Positions 41,803-54,430 of a stretch of DNA of 64,000 nucleotides are shown here, one piece after another. The stretch comes from Clostridiales bacterium. GTDB taxonomy: Bacteria; Bacillota; Clostridia; Oscillospirales; Oscillospiraceae. Numbering within the stretch: the stretch's first letter is position 1; each line of letters begins with the position of its first letter. The DNA lies in contig QALX01000006.1 in assembly GCA_003150485.1 (NCBI GenBank), positions 4,643 to 68,642 of the forward strand. Direction: 5' to 3'. The position numbers and the translations under genes are program-made. The notes below the pieces were generated by a model. It saw nothing but the letters and a program-made list of their open reading frames with translations, made no database searches and was not told the origin of the DNA.

Positions 41803-43497
41803 ATGTGCCATGCCCCTCGCCGGACCGCGTCCCTGCTGACCTTCTGTCTGGCCCTGCTGTTCTGCTGTACCGTCCTCACCCTGGCGCCGCCGTCGGCCGC
41901 CAGGGCAGACAGGGCGGAGGACGCCCTGGTGCTCCTCCCGGCCGGGACAGGAGGCCGGGCTGTCTCCCGGCCCCGGAGCCACACGGATGGACAGACAGCG
42001 CCCCAGCGCACCCTGATCGCGGCGGTACAGGCCGCAGTGGATGGGACGGAAGGGGTCGCCATGGGCGCCGAGGGCCCCGCCGTCTACCCAGCCCCCCTCA
42101 CCGTCACCGCCGCCGACTTTTCCGCCTACCGGCGGACCGGGGCCGGAGACCTCACCGACGGGGCGGCCATCACCTACTCCACTCTGATCCCCCTGGTAGT
42201 CACCGGGCTGAAGCCCGGCGCGGCCAGCGCCGGAGACAATTACCGGGTGCTGGAAGGCGCCCTGTCCCTGGTGAACTCCTTTACCGTGGGCCAGGCAGCC
42301 CGATACCGGGAGGTATTATTCAAGGTGACCCTGCCGCCAGGGGTATATTACCTCAGCTACTACGACGGCGCGGCGGGAACGGCCCAGTGCCTCCATCTCT
42401 GCCGGAACACCTGGCTGTCCATGAACGGCGTCACCCTCCGCAAAGCGGACACCGTCAACGGCGCCATGCTCCGCAACTGCCTGAGCGGCTCCGGCTCCTC
42501 GGGCTACGGGGCCAGTGGCAACCTGATCCTAGAGGGCGGTACCTGGGACGTGGGCATGGCCCACTTTGACGCCGGCTCCGACACCGACCGCTTCTCCAGC
42601 CTCCGGCTGGGACACGGGGAGAACATCCTCCTCACCGGCGTCACCTTTCTGGGCAGCGTCAACGGCCACCATCTGGAGCTGTGCGGCATCAACGGCTGCT
42701 CTGTGGTGAACTGCACCTTCCAGGGCTACCTGGACACCGCCTACCGGGGCAGCTGGGACCTCAAGGAGGCCATCCAGATCGACGTGGTCAACAACGACGC
42801 CATCGCCCCCGCTTTCGGCCGCTACGACGACACCATATCGGGGAACGTGGTGATCTACGGCAACACCTTCCGCAATCTCTGCCGGGGGGTGGGGGGCCAC
42901 AACGCCGTCTACGGCCTGTACTACTCCAACATCGTGGTTCAGAACAACCGCTTCTCCCGCCTCACCGCCGAGGCTTTTTACGGCCTGAACTACCAGGACA
43001 CCCTTATCTCCGGCAACACCATGGAACGGGTGGGGGCCGGGGTGGCGCTCTACGCCCTGACTCCGTCGGCGGACGGCAACTACTTCCACCCCCGCAGCGG
43101 CAGGCTCCCCGCTCTGGACGCGGTCCAGTACAAGAACGCCCGAGTCACCATCTCGGACAACCTCATCCAGGTCACCCCCTTCTCCCGGCTCCGGGAGCCC
43201 TGGGGGGTGCTGGCCTACGGCTGCGCCTACTCCGATGACCGGTTCCGGCAGGACTACGGCGGAGCCACCTTCTGGATGCGGGGGGTCCGCATCACCGGCA
43301 ACCAGATCCGCTGTGCCTGGGACACGGGTATCTATCTGCACTGCGCCGACCGGGCCACCGTGTCGGAAAACCGGATTCGGACTCTGTACCCGGGCAGCAG
43401 CTCGGAGACCCGCGGTATCCGGCTGAGCCGGAGCCGCTCCGCCGTCACCGTCAGCGGTAACTGGAGCGTGGGTCTCTCTCCCCTCCTCCGGCGGTAG
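41803..43497 (+). CDS. Secreted right-handed parallel beta-helix protein
   Basis: A 564-residue exported protein. A signal peptide (residues about 1-35; hydrophobic SLLTFCLALLFCCTVLTLA) precedes a pro-like region and a long run of beta-helix coils from about 200 onward (repeated N-x-I/V-x2-N pattern: GNVVIYGNTFRNL, NIVVQNNRFSRL, TLISGNTMERV, RVTISDNLIQV, GVRITGNQIRCA, RATVSENRIRT). Such folds are found in polysaccharide lyases, glycosidases and surface adhesins; no catalytic motif is evident. The enzyme class cannot be assigned. It stands 30 bases after the NUDIX gene. Confidence 0.8.
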   Translation: MCHAPRRTASLLTFCLALLFCCTVLTLAPPSAARADRAEDALVLLPAGTGGRAVSRPRSHTDGQTAPQRTLIAAVQAAVDGTEGVAMGAEGPAVYPAPLTVTAADFSAYRRTGAGDLTDGAAITYSTLIPLVVTGLKPGAASAGDNYRVLEGALSLVNSFTVGQAARYREVLFKVTLPPGVYYLSYYDGAAGTAQCLHLCRNTWLSMNGVTLRKADTVNGAMLRNCLSGSGSSGYGASGNLILEGGTWDVGMAHFDAGSDTDRFSSLRLGHGENILLTGVTFLGSVNGHHLELCGINGCSVVNCTFQGYLDTAYRGSWDLKEAIQIDVVNNDAIAPAFGRYDDTISGNVVIYGNTFRNLCRGVGGHNAVYGLYYSNIVVQNNRFSRLTAEAFYGLNYQDTLISGNTMERVGAGVALYALTPSADGNYFHPRSGRLPALDAVQYKNARVTISDNLIQVTPFSRLREPWGVLAYGCAYSDDRFRQDYGGATFWMRGVRITGNQIRCAWDTGIYLHCADRATVSENRIRTLYPGSSSETRGIRLSRSRSAVTVSGNWSVGLSPLLRR

Positions 43498-43551
43498 CCC
43501 CGTCAGGCTGCGATCACGCAAAAAATCCCCGCCGTTTTTCTCCGGCAGGGA

Positions 43552-43580
43552 TTGAAATGCACCATTTTCTCTGTTATAAT
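43552..43580 (+). promoter_or_regulatory. Promoter of the small DMT transporter
   Basis: TTGAAA (43552-43557), 17-bp spacer, TATAAT (43575-43580). Confidence 0.7.
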
Positions 43581-43586
43581 GACGAT

Positions 43587-43685
43587 AGAACGCAGCAGAA
43601 ATAGAGATGCGTTTGAGTACCTTCCGCAAACAAGGCTGGCCTTGTTTGCGTTTTTTTATTCTTTTACACTCAGGAGGACACTGTT
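43587..43685 (+). promoter_or_regulatory. Attenuator-type leader before the DMT transporter
   Basis: A transcript starting near 43587 meets an intrinsic terminator (11-bp stem 43625-43635 with 43640-43650, then seven Ts) before the transporter gene. Upstream, AACGCA (43590-43595) can pair with TGCGTT (43608-43613), while GTTTG (43611-43615) can pair with CAAAC (43627-43631), which would break the terminator. A short leader frame with ATG 43607 overlaps the terminator. Confidence 0.55.
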
Positions 43686-44111
43686 ATGTGGAACTATATC
43701 TGGCCCCTGCTCCTGGTGGTGGGCGCGAACACCTTTTACAACATCTGCGCCAAGGGGACGCCGGACAAGGTCCAGCCCTTCGCCGCCCTCACCGTCACCT
43801 ATCTGACGGCGGCGGTTCTGTCTCTGATCCTGTTCTTCGCCACCAGTGAGTCCAAGGATCTTTTTTCCCAGCTGCGGAACATCAACTGGACCACATTCGC
43901 CTTTGGCATCTCCATCATCGGCCTGGAATTCGGCTATATCCAGCTCTACCGGGCAGGATGGAACGTCAGCGTCGGACCCATGGTGGCCAACACCGCCCTG
44001 GCCTGTGTGCTGTTGGTGGTAGGCGTACTGCTGTACAAGGAAGTGCTCCACTTCAATCAGGTCATCGGGATACTGCTGTGCGTGGCAGGGCTGGTGCTCA
44101 TCAACCGGTAA
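43686..44111 (+). CDS. Small DMT/EamA-type transporter
   Basis: A 141-residue protein with four to five membrane helices, one EamA-size unit (half of a typical ten-helix member), so it must dimerize like SMR proteins. The helix endings (GWNVSVGPMVANTALACVLLVVGVLLYKEVLH, GILLCVAGLVLIN) have the DMT pattern in which an acidic helix break precedes the last pair. AGGAGGACACTGTT precedes the ATG. The attenuator in front suggests substrate- or drug-induced expression. Substrate unknown. Confidence 0.85.
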   Translation: MWNYIWPLLLVVGANTFYNICAKGTPDKVQPFAALTVTYLTAAVLSLILFFATSESKDLFSQLRNINWTTFAFGISIIGLEFGYIQLYRAGWNVSVGPMVANTALACVLLVVGVLLYKEVLHFNQVIGILLCVAGLVLINR

Positions 44112-44112
44112 G

Positions 44113-44955
44113 TCAGTCGTAGGCAAAGGCCAGGCAGCCGCCATCGCCGCCCTGCCACCAGGTTCGGGCGGCAGGGTCCAGCCATTTGACCACCCCAAAG
44201 GGTTTCCGCTCCGCTCCCGGGCCCGGTGCGCGCACCAGGGCCCGCTCTCCGCCCAGAGCAGCCAGGAGGGCCTGGGCAGACTGTTCCGGACAGCGGGAGA
44301 GCAGCTCCTTGACGGCGATCTCGCCCCCCCAGCGCTCCACGGCGGCAACACCGTCCCCGACCCGGTACAGCCCGCCGCCGCTGTCCCAGCAGAGCGCCTC
44401 CTGCCAGGTCCCGCTCCGGCCCGGGTAACGCACCCACCAGCGGCCCTGAAGCCGCCGGGCCCGTAGCTGGCGGTACTCCTCCAGCGTACACGGGGCGACT
44501 TGGGGCAGCGCCGTCTGGTTTTCCCGGGAAATCACCTGTTCCCAGGTGGAAAAACAGGTCTGGTAACCCAGCGTTCTGTAAAACGAAAAGAGGGACTCCT
44601 CTCCGGGGACCATGACCACGCCCCGTTTGCCCAGCAGGGTTCCCCGTTCCTCGGTCCAGGCCAGCAGGCGCTGACCGAATCCCCGGCTCCGGCAGTCCGG
44701 GTGAGTGCAGAAGGCGTAGACGTACCACACCGGAACTGCCGTCCCGTCCGGCCCCACAATTTCCTGGGAAAAGGGCAGCAGCATGGAGGCGATCTCACCG
44801 CCGGTTTCCAGCACCAACCCCTGGCCCGGGACGTACCCTTTGGCAAAGAAGTGGCCGATGTATGTGTCCTCGTCCCCAAAGCAGACCTTCCACAGGGTTT
44901 TCAGCCGCCCCTCGTCTCCGGGCGCCGTGGGACGCAGGGTCTCCCGGCCCCTCAC
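44113..44955 (-). CDS. GNAT-family N-acetyltransferase
   Basis: A 280-residue protein with an N-terminal GNAT domain (about 1-145; acetyl-CoA loop HPDCRSRGFGQRLLAW and the following FYRTLGYQ) and a C-terminal part that may be a second, degenerate GNAT unit, as in Eis-like and sterol-carrier-like members. Start GTG 44955 overlaps the stop of the upstream DUF2156 gene (GTGA), so the two are coupled. Confidence 0.85.
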   Translation of the reverse strand: MRGRETLRPTAPGDEGRLKTLWKVCFGDEDTYIGHFFAKGYVPGQGLVLETGGEIASMLLPFSQEIVGPDGTAVPVWYVYAFCTHPDCRSRGFGQRLLAWTEERGTLLGKRGVVMVPGEESLFSFYRTLGYQTCFSTWEQVISRENQTALPQVAPCTLEEYRQLRARRLQGRWWVRYPGRSGTWQEALCWDSGGGLYRVGDGVAAVERWGGEIAVKELLSRCPEQSAQALLAALGGERALVRAPGPGAERKPFGVVKWLDPAARTWWQGGDGGCLAFAYD

Positions 44956-45863
44956 AGGGCCGCGCCCTCCTTCAGCTCCGCCACATACTTCTCCAACAGC
45001 AGGTCCGGATGGTAGCTGAGCTTGGCCTTGCGCAGGTTCTCCTCGCCCATGTCATCCTCCCGGTTCAGGTACACAATCTCCGGGTGATGCGCCCGAACCC
45101 ACCGGGCAAACTCCCGGTTGATCATGGGGTAGGCCCCCTGGATGTCGGCGTAGGCCTTTTCAAAGAACACGTCGTAGGTGTCCCCACCCAGGCTCTTGCC
45201 CATGGTGAAGGCCACCAGCTTCCCGTTGCCCCGGAGCGCCAGGCCCTCCAGCCCCAGCTCCTGCTGGTGGTAAAGGCAGCGGCGCAGGGCCTCGCACCCC
45301 TCCTGGGCGTTCCAATCCTCGTGGCCAGCGGCGGCCGCCGCAGCCTCCCAGTCCTCGTTGAGGGCGATGCACTCCTGGAGGTTGTGGGGGCCGATCTCCT
45401 CAGTGGTCCAGCCCGGGTAGTGCTCCTCGAAGCGGTGGATGTGATTGCGCTTGGCGTGGAGCTTCTTTCCAGTCAGGTCCGCCAGCCGGTTGATGTCGTA
45501 GCAGTAGTCAAAGCCGTCCCGGACCAGGGTGTAGTCAAATTTTCCTGGGAAAAGCCCTTCCAGCCGCTCCTTCTCCCCCTCGGTCAGGGAGTACAGAGAG
45601 AGGCGGTTGCCCAGGGACGCCGCGTCCTCCTCCAGGGCCCGGAGCATGGGGCGGATGTCCCCCTGCCCCGCCGGCCAGAAGTAGCGGGAATCGTTGCAGC
45701 GCACGGTCAGATAACCGGCGCACTCCCCGATCTTCTCCCGGAAGGCGTCCCGCCAGGCGAAAATATTGGTGAATGCGTACTCACAGCACCGGTAGCCCGA
45801 GGGGAGAAAGTAAGCATCTACCCGTTCCCGGTCTGAAAGCTGCGGTGTGATAAACTGAATCAT
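44952..45863 (-). CDS. DUF2156-family protein (MprF/aminoacyl-transferase-like domain)
   Basis: A 303-residue protein of the DUF2156 group, related to the catalytic domain of phosphatidylglycerol lysyltransferase and to GNAT folds. Recognisable pieces: EYAFTNIFAWR, DFCYDINRLADLTGKKLHAKRNHI-like region near residue 130-150, and the closing YLNREDDMGEENLRKAKLSYHP. The start MIQFITP (45863) is chosen because AGAAAGG lies upstream. It probably modifies a lipid or an amino-acyl group. It is coupled to the GNAT gene. Confidence 0.85.
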   Translation of the reverse strand: MIQFITPQLSDRERVDAYFLPSGYRCCEYAFTNIFAWRDAFREKIGECAGYLTVRCNDSRYFWPAGQGDIRPMLRALEEDAASLGNRLSLYSLTEGEKERLEGLFPGKFDYTLVRDGFDYCYDINRLADLTGKKLHAKRNHIHRFEEHYPGWTTEEIGPHNLQECIALNEDWEAAAAAAGHEDWNAQEGCEALRRCLYHQQELGLEGLALRGNGKLVAFTMGKSLGGDTYDVFFEKAYADIQGAYPMINREFARWVRAHHPEIVYLNREDDMGEENLRKAKLSYHPDLLLEKYVAELKEGAAL

Positions 45864-46215
45864 AAAATACGTTTGCCTTTCTATCTGTCGTATCATAAAT
45901 ATTACCGCGGCGGAACGGTTCTGCCCCGCTTCGGGGCAACTGTGGACCGCCGCTCCCCACCTTCCCGGTAGGGTTCGTTGCTATTATAACGTTCCCGGCA
46001 AACATTGTAAACCGCTCTGGAAAAAATCCAGGGTTTTCCTTCTCACCGGCTCCCGCCCCCCCTTTCCCCAGGCCTTTCCACCGCTTTTGTCCCGTTTCTC
46101 CCCCTCCTGCCGGGAATTTTCTGAAAAAAAACAGGAAAGTATGTGCAATTTCTCTGGCAAGATGCTATAATAGAAATGATCCTAGTGATGCTTTTTCGAA
46201 GGGGGACTGAGTCTG
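45864..46215. other. Intergenic region before the GlmU-like gene
   Basis: Holds a GCCCCGC/GCGGGGC-type hairpin near 45930 and a plus-strand promoter GTGCAA (46143-46148), 17 bp, TATAAT (46166-46171). No gene seen. Confidence 0.6.
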
Positions 46216-47394
46216 ATGAATTGTGATAGCGCTGTTGTCTTTGTCGCCCGGGATCCGGACGGCCCCGCTCTTCCGCTTCTGCTGCACAAGATTCTGTTTT
46301 CTCCTGCCGCCCTGTGGCTGTGCCGGAGTTTACAGTTGTCAGGCGTGAGGCGGTTTTTTGTCGTTACGGAGACGGACTATCTGGCCGACAGCGCCGCCTG
46401 CTTCCCGCCTGACGCCGTTGTCCTCCCCTTCGACCATCCCCAGCTCAGCGCCCGGATGGCCGCTTTCGCCGCCGACGCCCAGGACCAGGTGATCACCGTC
46501 ACCCGGCCCGTCTGGCTCTCCTTCGCCGCCGCCGCGGACCTGGCCGGGCAGGATTTCCTGCTCCCCGCCGAGGGTTCCGCCGGCCTGTACCGGGTGGACC
46601 CGGCGCTGCTGGCCCAGGAGGGACTGTCCGCCGCGTCCTACGGGGAGTGCTATGCCCCGCCCCTGGGGCCGGACCCCATCCTGCTGCCCCTGTACTCTCT
46701 GGCGGACCTGGCCCGGGCCCAGTGCTGCGCCCGGCTGGATAACCTGTGCCGCTGGATGTCCCTGGGAGTCCAGGCCCTGGACATGGACACAGTCTACATT
46801 GACGTGGACGTGGACATCGGCCCCGGCACCCTGCTGCTGCCCAACACCATTCTCCGGGGCCGCACCGTCATCGGCTCGAACTGCGAAATTGGCCCCAGTA
46901 CCATGATCCGGGACTGCGTGCTGGGAGACAACTGCATCGCCAACGCCAGCCAGCTCAACGAGTCCCGGTTCGGTGACGGCGTGAACATCGGTCCCTTCGC
47001 CTACGTCCGCCCCGGCAGCAGCGTCGGAGACGGCTGCAAAGTCGGCGACTTCGTGGAGTTGAAGAACTCCACCCTGGGCCAGGGGACCAAGCTGCCCCAC
47101 CTGATCTACGTGGGGGACTCCGACGTGGGCGCCCACTGCAACTTCGGCTGCGGCAGCATCACCTGCAACTACGACGGCAACTTCAAATACCGCACCACCG
47201 TCGGCGACAACGCCTTCATCGGCTGCAACACCAATCTGGTCTCCCCCTGCCAGGTGGGAGACGGCGCCTACACCGCCGCCGGCACCACCATCACCAGTCA
47301 GGTCCCCCCGGACGCCCTGGCCATCGGCCGGACAGAGCCTGCGGTGAAAGAGGGCTGGGCCAGCCGTCACCGGGCCAAAAAATCCCAAGGGTAA
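46216..47394 (+). CDS. GlmU-like protein with degenerate uridyltransferase domain
   Basis: A 392-residue relative of bifunctional GlmU (normally about 455). The C-terminal left-handed beta-helix (about 195-380) is intact, with hexapeptide coils and the acetyl-transfer motifs KVGDFVELKNSTLGQGTKLPHLIYVGDSDVG and NYDGNFKYRT. The N-terminal domain lacks the GxGTRM nucleotide loop; in its place is VVFVARDPDGPALPLLLHKIL. It therefore probably keeps the glucosamine-1-phosphate acetyltransferase step and has lost UTP binding. It lies upstream of prs, the usual glmU neighbour. Confidence 0.88.
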   Translation: MNCDSAVVFVARDPDGPALPLLLHKILFSPAALWLCRSLQLSGVRRFFVVTETDYLADSAACFPPDAVVLPFDHPQLSARMAAFAADAQDQVITVTRPVWLSFAAAADLAGQDFLLPAEGSAGLYRVDPALLAQEGLSAASYGECYAPPLGPDPILLPLYSLADLARAQCCARLDNLCRWMSLGVQALDMDTVYIDVDVDIGPGTLLLPNTILRGRTVIGSNCEIGPSTMIRDCVLGDNCIANASQLNESRFGDGVNIGPFAYVRPGSSVGDGCKVGDFVELKNSTLGQGTKLPHLIYVGDSDVGAHCNFGCGSITCNYDGNFKYRTTVGDNAFIGCNTNLVSPCQVGDGAYTAAGTTITSQVPPDALAIGRTEPAVKEGWASRHRAKKSQG

Positions 47395-47488
47395 CCATTT
47401 GGTATCCGCCGCTGCATCCGGCATACCTGATGCTGATCGTTCATCGAAATGAACAGGAGAAACATAAAGACAGGAGAGATGATAACTC

Positions 47489-48478
47489 ATGATTTCCCAC
47501 GGTAAAGACATCAAAATTTTCTCCGGCAATTCCAATCCGGAACTGGCAAAGGGAATCTGCCGGGAACTGGGCCTGCCTCTGGGCGACTCGGAATGCGGCA
47601 CCTTCTCCGACGGCGAGAGCTTCGTCTCCACCTACGAGACCGTCCGCGGCAGCGACGTGTTTCTGGTCCAGTCCACCTGCGCCGACGGCCTGAAGGGCAC
47701 CGAGGGCTACCGTTCCGTCAACGACCATCTGATGGAGCTGCTGATTATGATCGACGCCATGAAACGGGCCTCCGCCGGCCGGATCACCGCCGTGATCCCC
47801 TACTTCGGCTACGCCCGCCAGGACCGGAAGACGAAGCCCCGCGACCCCATCTCCGCCAAGCTGGTGGCCAACCTGCTGACCCAGGCCGGTGCGGACCGCA
47901 TCCTGACCATGGACATCCACTGCAACCAGATCCAGGGCTTCTTCGACATCCCCATGGACAACCTGCTGGGCAACACCCTCTTTGTGGACTACTTCTCCCG
48001 CAAGTACGCCGACTGCCACGCCGACACCATGGTGGTCTCCCCTGACGTGGGCTCCGTGGCCCGGGCCCGGACCTTCGCCCAGAAGCTGAACATGCCCATG
48101 GCCATCGTGGACAAGCGCCGCCAGCAGGCCAACTCCTCCGAGGTCATGAACATCATCGGCGATGTCACCGGCAAGCACGTCATCATGCTGGACGATATGG
48201 TGGACACCGCCGGTTCCATCTGCAACGGCGCAAAGGCTCTGATGGAAATCGGCCACGCCAAGAGCGTCGTCGCCTGTGCCAGCCACGGCGTCCTGTCCGG
48301 CCCCGCCCTGGAGCGGCTGGAAAACTCCGTTCTGGAGGAGGTTGTCTTCCTGGACACCATCCCCAAGCCCGCCCGTATGAAGAGCGACAAAATCCACTAT
48401 ATCTCCGTGGCCAATATGTTCGCCGAGGCCATCGGTCGAATCTACAGCGACACCTCCCTGTCCACACTGTTCCGCTGA
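47489..48478 (+). CDS. prs: Ribose-phosphate pyrophosphokinase
   Basis: PRPP synthase, 329 residues, supplying nucleotide, histidine and NAD synthesis. Motifs: FSDGESFV, catalytic loop YFGYARQDRKTKPRDPISAKL, MDIHCNQIQGFFD, and the PRPP-binding loop MLDDMVDTAGS. ATG 47489 follows CAGGAGAGATGATAACTC. Typical gene order after glmU. Confidence 0.97.
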   Translation: MISHGKDIKIFSGNSNPELAKGICRELGLPLGDSECGTFSDGESFVSTYETVRGSDVFLVQSTCADGLKGTEGYRSVNDHLMELLIMIDAMKRASAGRITAVIPYFGYARQDRKTKPRDPISAKLVANLLTQAGADRILTMDIHCNQIQGFFDIPMDNLLGNTLFVDYFSRKYADCHADTMVVSPDVGSVARARTFAQKLNMPMAIVDKRRQQANSSEVMNIIGDVTGKHVIMLDDMVDTAGSICNGAKALMEIGHAKSVVACASHGVLSGPALERLENSVLEEVVFLDTIPKPARMKSDKIHYISVANMFAEAIGRIYSDTSLSTLFR

Positions 48479-48508
48479 TTCCAGCCCAATCAATCAACCA
48501 CCTAAGAA

Positions 48509-48774
48509 GGGGGTGCTGCACGCAGCACCCCCAGCCTGTCGGCTTTGCCGACAGGCTTCAAGAAAATGCAAGCATTTTCTTGAGTGCTTACAGCCCGACT
48601 GCGCGCCACCCCGGAGGGGTGGCCCTTGCGGGCTGAGAAGAGTTCTTTCCGACGTACACGCCGCCGGAAAGAACAGACCGTACTTTTTCCGTCATTTTAT
48701 GACGGAACTCTGCGAGGCCTCGTGCCTCCGCAAGTTTTTTAACATCCTGAGGGGGTGCTGCACGCAGCACCCCC
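48509..48774. repeat. Array of consecutive perfect hairpins flanked by a duplicated palindrome
   Basis: Seven or more hairpins stand side by side. A 24-base palindrome with GGGGGTGCTGC arms occurs twice, at 48509-48532 and 48751-48774. Between the two copies: 48533-48557 (11-bp stem), 48558-48583 (12 bp), 48591-48635 (outer 7 bp, inner 8 bp), 48642-48674 (10 bp), 48687-48707 (9 bp) and 48712-48731 (imperfect). No gene. Confidence 0.75.
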
Positions 48775-48801
48775 CTCTCTGACTTTCCCGAGGTACCGTT
48801 T

Positions 48802-49395
48802 ATGTTCTTTTCCAAACGCTCCCGCCAGCCCATCACCTGGCTGCTGGTGTTCCTGGGCAATCCGGGGGCACAGTACGACAACTCCCGCCACAACGTAGGC
48901 TACCTCACCGCCGACGCCCTGTCCCGCCGGGTGAAAAAGCGCATCCAGCGGGTGAAGTTCAAGTCCTGGGTGGCGGACTTTGACTACGGCGGCGTCCATG
49001 TGCTGGCCATGAAGCCCACCACCTATATGAATCTGTCCGGCGAGGCGGTGCGGGAGGCCGCAGCCTTCTACAAAATTCCGCCGGAACGGGTGCTGGTGGT
49101 CTGCGACGACATCTCCCTGCCCGTGGGCAAGCTGCGCCTCCGCCGCCACGGCAGCGCCGGCGGCCACAACGGCCTGAAATCTATTATCGGTCAGCTCCAC
49201 AGCGACCAGTTCCCCCGTCTGAAGATCGGCGTGGGTGCGAAACCCCACCCGGACTACGACCTGGCTAACTGGGTCCTGGGCCACTTCTCCCCCGAGGACG
49301 CCAAGATCATGGACGAGACGGCGGACCGGGCCTGTGACGCCATCGAGTGCCTGCTCGCCCAGGGCATGGACCGGGCCATGGCCAAATTTAACTGA
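48802..49395 (+). CDS. pth: Peptidyl-tRNA hydrolase
   Basis: Encodes 197 residues that release tRNA from stalled peptidyl-tRNA. Signatures: FLGNPGAQYDNSRHNVGY (catalytic His), MKPTTYMNLSGEAV, CDDISLPVGKLRLR (catalytic Asp) and GSAGGHNGLKSI. ATG 48802 follows GAGGTACCGTTT. It lies directly after the hairpin array and before mfd, the usual pth-mfd order. Confidence 0.97.
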   Translation: MFFSKRSRQPITWLLVFLGNPGAQYDNSRHNVGYLTADALSRRVKKRIQRVKFKSWVADFDYGGVHVLAMKPTTYMNLSGEAVREAAAFYKIPPERVLVVCDDISLPVGKLRLRRHGSAGGHNGLKSIIGQLHSDQFPRLKIGVGAKPHPDYDLANWVLGHFSPEDAKIMDETADRACDAIECLLAQGMDRAMAKFN

Positions 49396-49459
49396 CCCGG
49401 CAAAAGACGGCCTTTTTTACGCCAGGCACTTCCTACAATTTAAGAGAACCTCTTGAAAA

Positions 49460-49489
49460 CCCCGGGGACAAACCGTCCCCGGGGGTGTT
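49460..49489 (+). terminator. Hairpin between pth and mfd
   Basis: CCCCGGGGAC (49460-49469) pairs with GTCCCCGGGG (49475-49484); only a broken T-run follows, so readthrough is likely. Confidence 0.55.
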
Positions 49490-49533
49490 GTCGTATATTT
49501 TTTCACCTGTTTTCCACTGCTGAGGATAAAGCT

Positions 49534-53100
<3,567 letters not shown>

Positions 53101-53102
53101 CA

Positions 53103-53131
53103 TTGCAATCTCCACGGATTGCTGATAGGAT
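53103..53131 (+). promoter_or_regulatory. Promoter of the PrsA-like gene
   Basis: TTGCAA (53103-53108), 17-bp spacer, TAGGAT (53126-53131). Confidence 0.55.
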
Positions 53132-53172
53132 AGTACTAGCTTTTACCAAGCAAAGGAAGGACTTGATTGCTT

Positions 53173-54357
53173 ATGCTGAAACGAATTTTGGCTGGCGGCC
53201 TCTCCGCCGCCCTGGCTTTTTCCCTGCTCACCGGCTGTGAAGCCCCTGCCGCGGACTCCAGCGCTGCGGGCAGCTATCAGGCCAGCATCCCCGCCGCCGC
53301 GGAGGAGGACGTAGTCAATTACCTGACCGATGGCGCTATTTCCTGTGCCGATACGGTCATGACCATCAACGGCACCGAAATCTCCGCCGGCGCCTACTTC
53401 TACTGGATGTCCTACTACGCCAGCTATCTGGAATACAACTACCAGAGCACCACGGGCAACAGCGATTTCAGCCTGTCCCAGCAGTATGACAAAAACACCA
53501 CCTACGCCGAATACATCCAGGAGCAGACCGAGCAAACTCTGGTCTCCGCCGTCATCACGACCCAGAAGGCCACGGAACTGGACGTAGCCCTCAGCGACGA
53601 CGCCCAGGCCGCTCTGGACAACCTGGAGAAGAACGCCGACGAGAACACCCTCCTCTACTACGCCACCGATCTGGAGGGCATGAAGCGCAACTTCACCGAC
53701 TATTACTATTCTGACGCCCTTCAGACCAAGCTTTTCGAAAAGGGCGGCGAGTACTACGCCAACAAAAAGACCCTCCAGGATTACCGTGACGCCAACGTGT
53801 TCGGCGCCAAGCACATTCTGATTCAGACCACCGGCATGGAGGAGAAGGAGAAGGCGGCAGCCAAGGAGAAAATCCAGGGCTATCTGGACAAGATCTTGGC
53901 CAGCGACGACCAGGTATCCACCTTCGATCAGTACATGAACGAACAGTCCGAGGACCCGGGCCTGGCCCAGTACCCCGACGGCTATACCTACCTGACCGGC
54001 GACATGGTGGCCGAATTTGAGGACGCGGTGGCCGCTCTGAAGGTGGGAGAGATCACGCCGGAGGTGGTGGAGAGCTCCTACGGCTACCACATCATTATGC
54101 GCACGGAGCCCGATTTGGAGGAAATCGACAACGACACTCTGAAGGAACGCTATCAGCAGGACACCTTCAACGGCCTTCTGGACCAGTGGACCCAGGATGC
54201 CGAGGTCAGCTCCGCCGACACCCTGAAAAAGCTGGACGTGGAGGACTTCTTCCACAAGCTGAACACCCTCCAGAATATCATAGACGCTGTCACCCAGGAG
54301 GAAAGTGCTGCAAGCTCCGCCTCTGCCGCAGGAACTTCTCAGCAACCTGCACAATAA
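53173..54357 (+). CDS. Lipoprotein peptidyl-prolyl isomerase, PrsA/parvulin-like
   Basis: A 394-residue extracellular foldase. The lipobox LLTGC puts the lipid-anchored cysteine at C22, giving a membrane-attached protein. A SurA-like N-terminal helical part (about 50-215) is followed by a parvulin PPIC domain (about 215-320; KHILIQTTG, SSYGYHIIMRTEPD) and a Ser/Ala-rich tail. It helps fold secreted proteins outside the cell. ATG 53173 lies 12 bases after AAGGAAGG, slightly far. Confidence 0.9.
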   Translation: MLKRILAGGLSAALAFSLLTGCEAPAADSSAAGSYQASIPAAAEEDVVNYLTDGAISCADTVMTINGTEISAGAYFYWMSYYASYLEYNYQSTTGNSDFSLSQQYDKNTTYAEYIQEQTEQTLVSAVITTQKATELDVALSDDAQAALDNLEKNADENTLLYYATDLEGMKRNFTDYYYSDALQTKLFEKGGEYYANKKTLQDYRDANVFGAKHILIQTTGMEEKEKAAAKEKIQGYLDKILASDDQVSTFDQYMNEQSEDPGLAQYPDGYTYLTGDMVAEFEDAVAALKVGEITPEVVESSYGYHIIMRTEPDLEEIDNDTLKERYQQDTFNGLLDQWTQDAEVSSADTLKKLDVEDFFHKLNTLQNIIDAVTQEESAASSASAAGTSQQPAQ

Positions 54358-54430
54358 TTGCCCGCGGCGCCATTTTCCACAAGACAAATCGCCTCCTTTG
54401 TGCTATCCTTAGCAACAGGAGGCGATTTTT

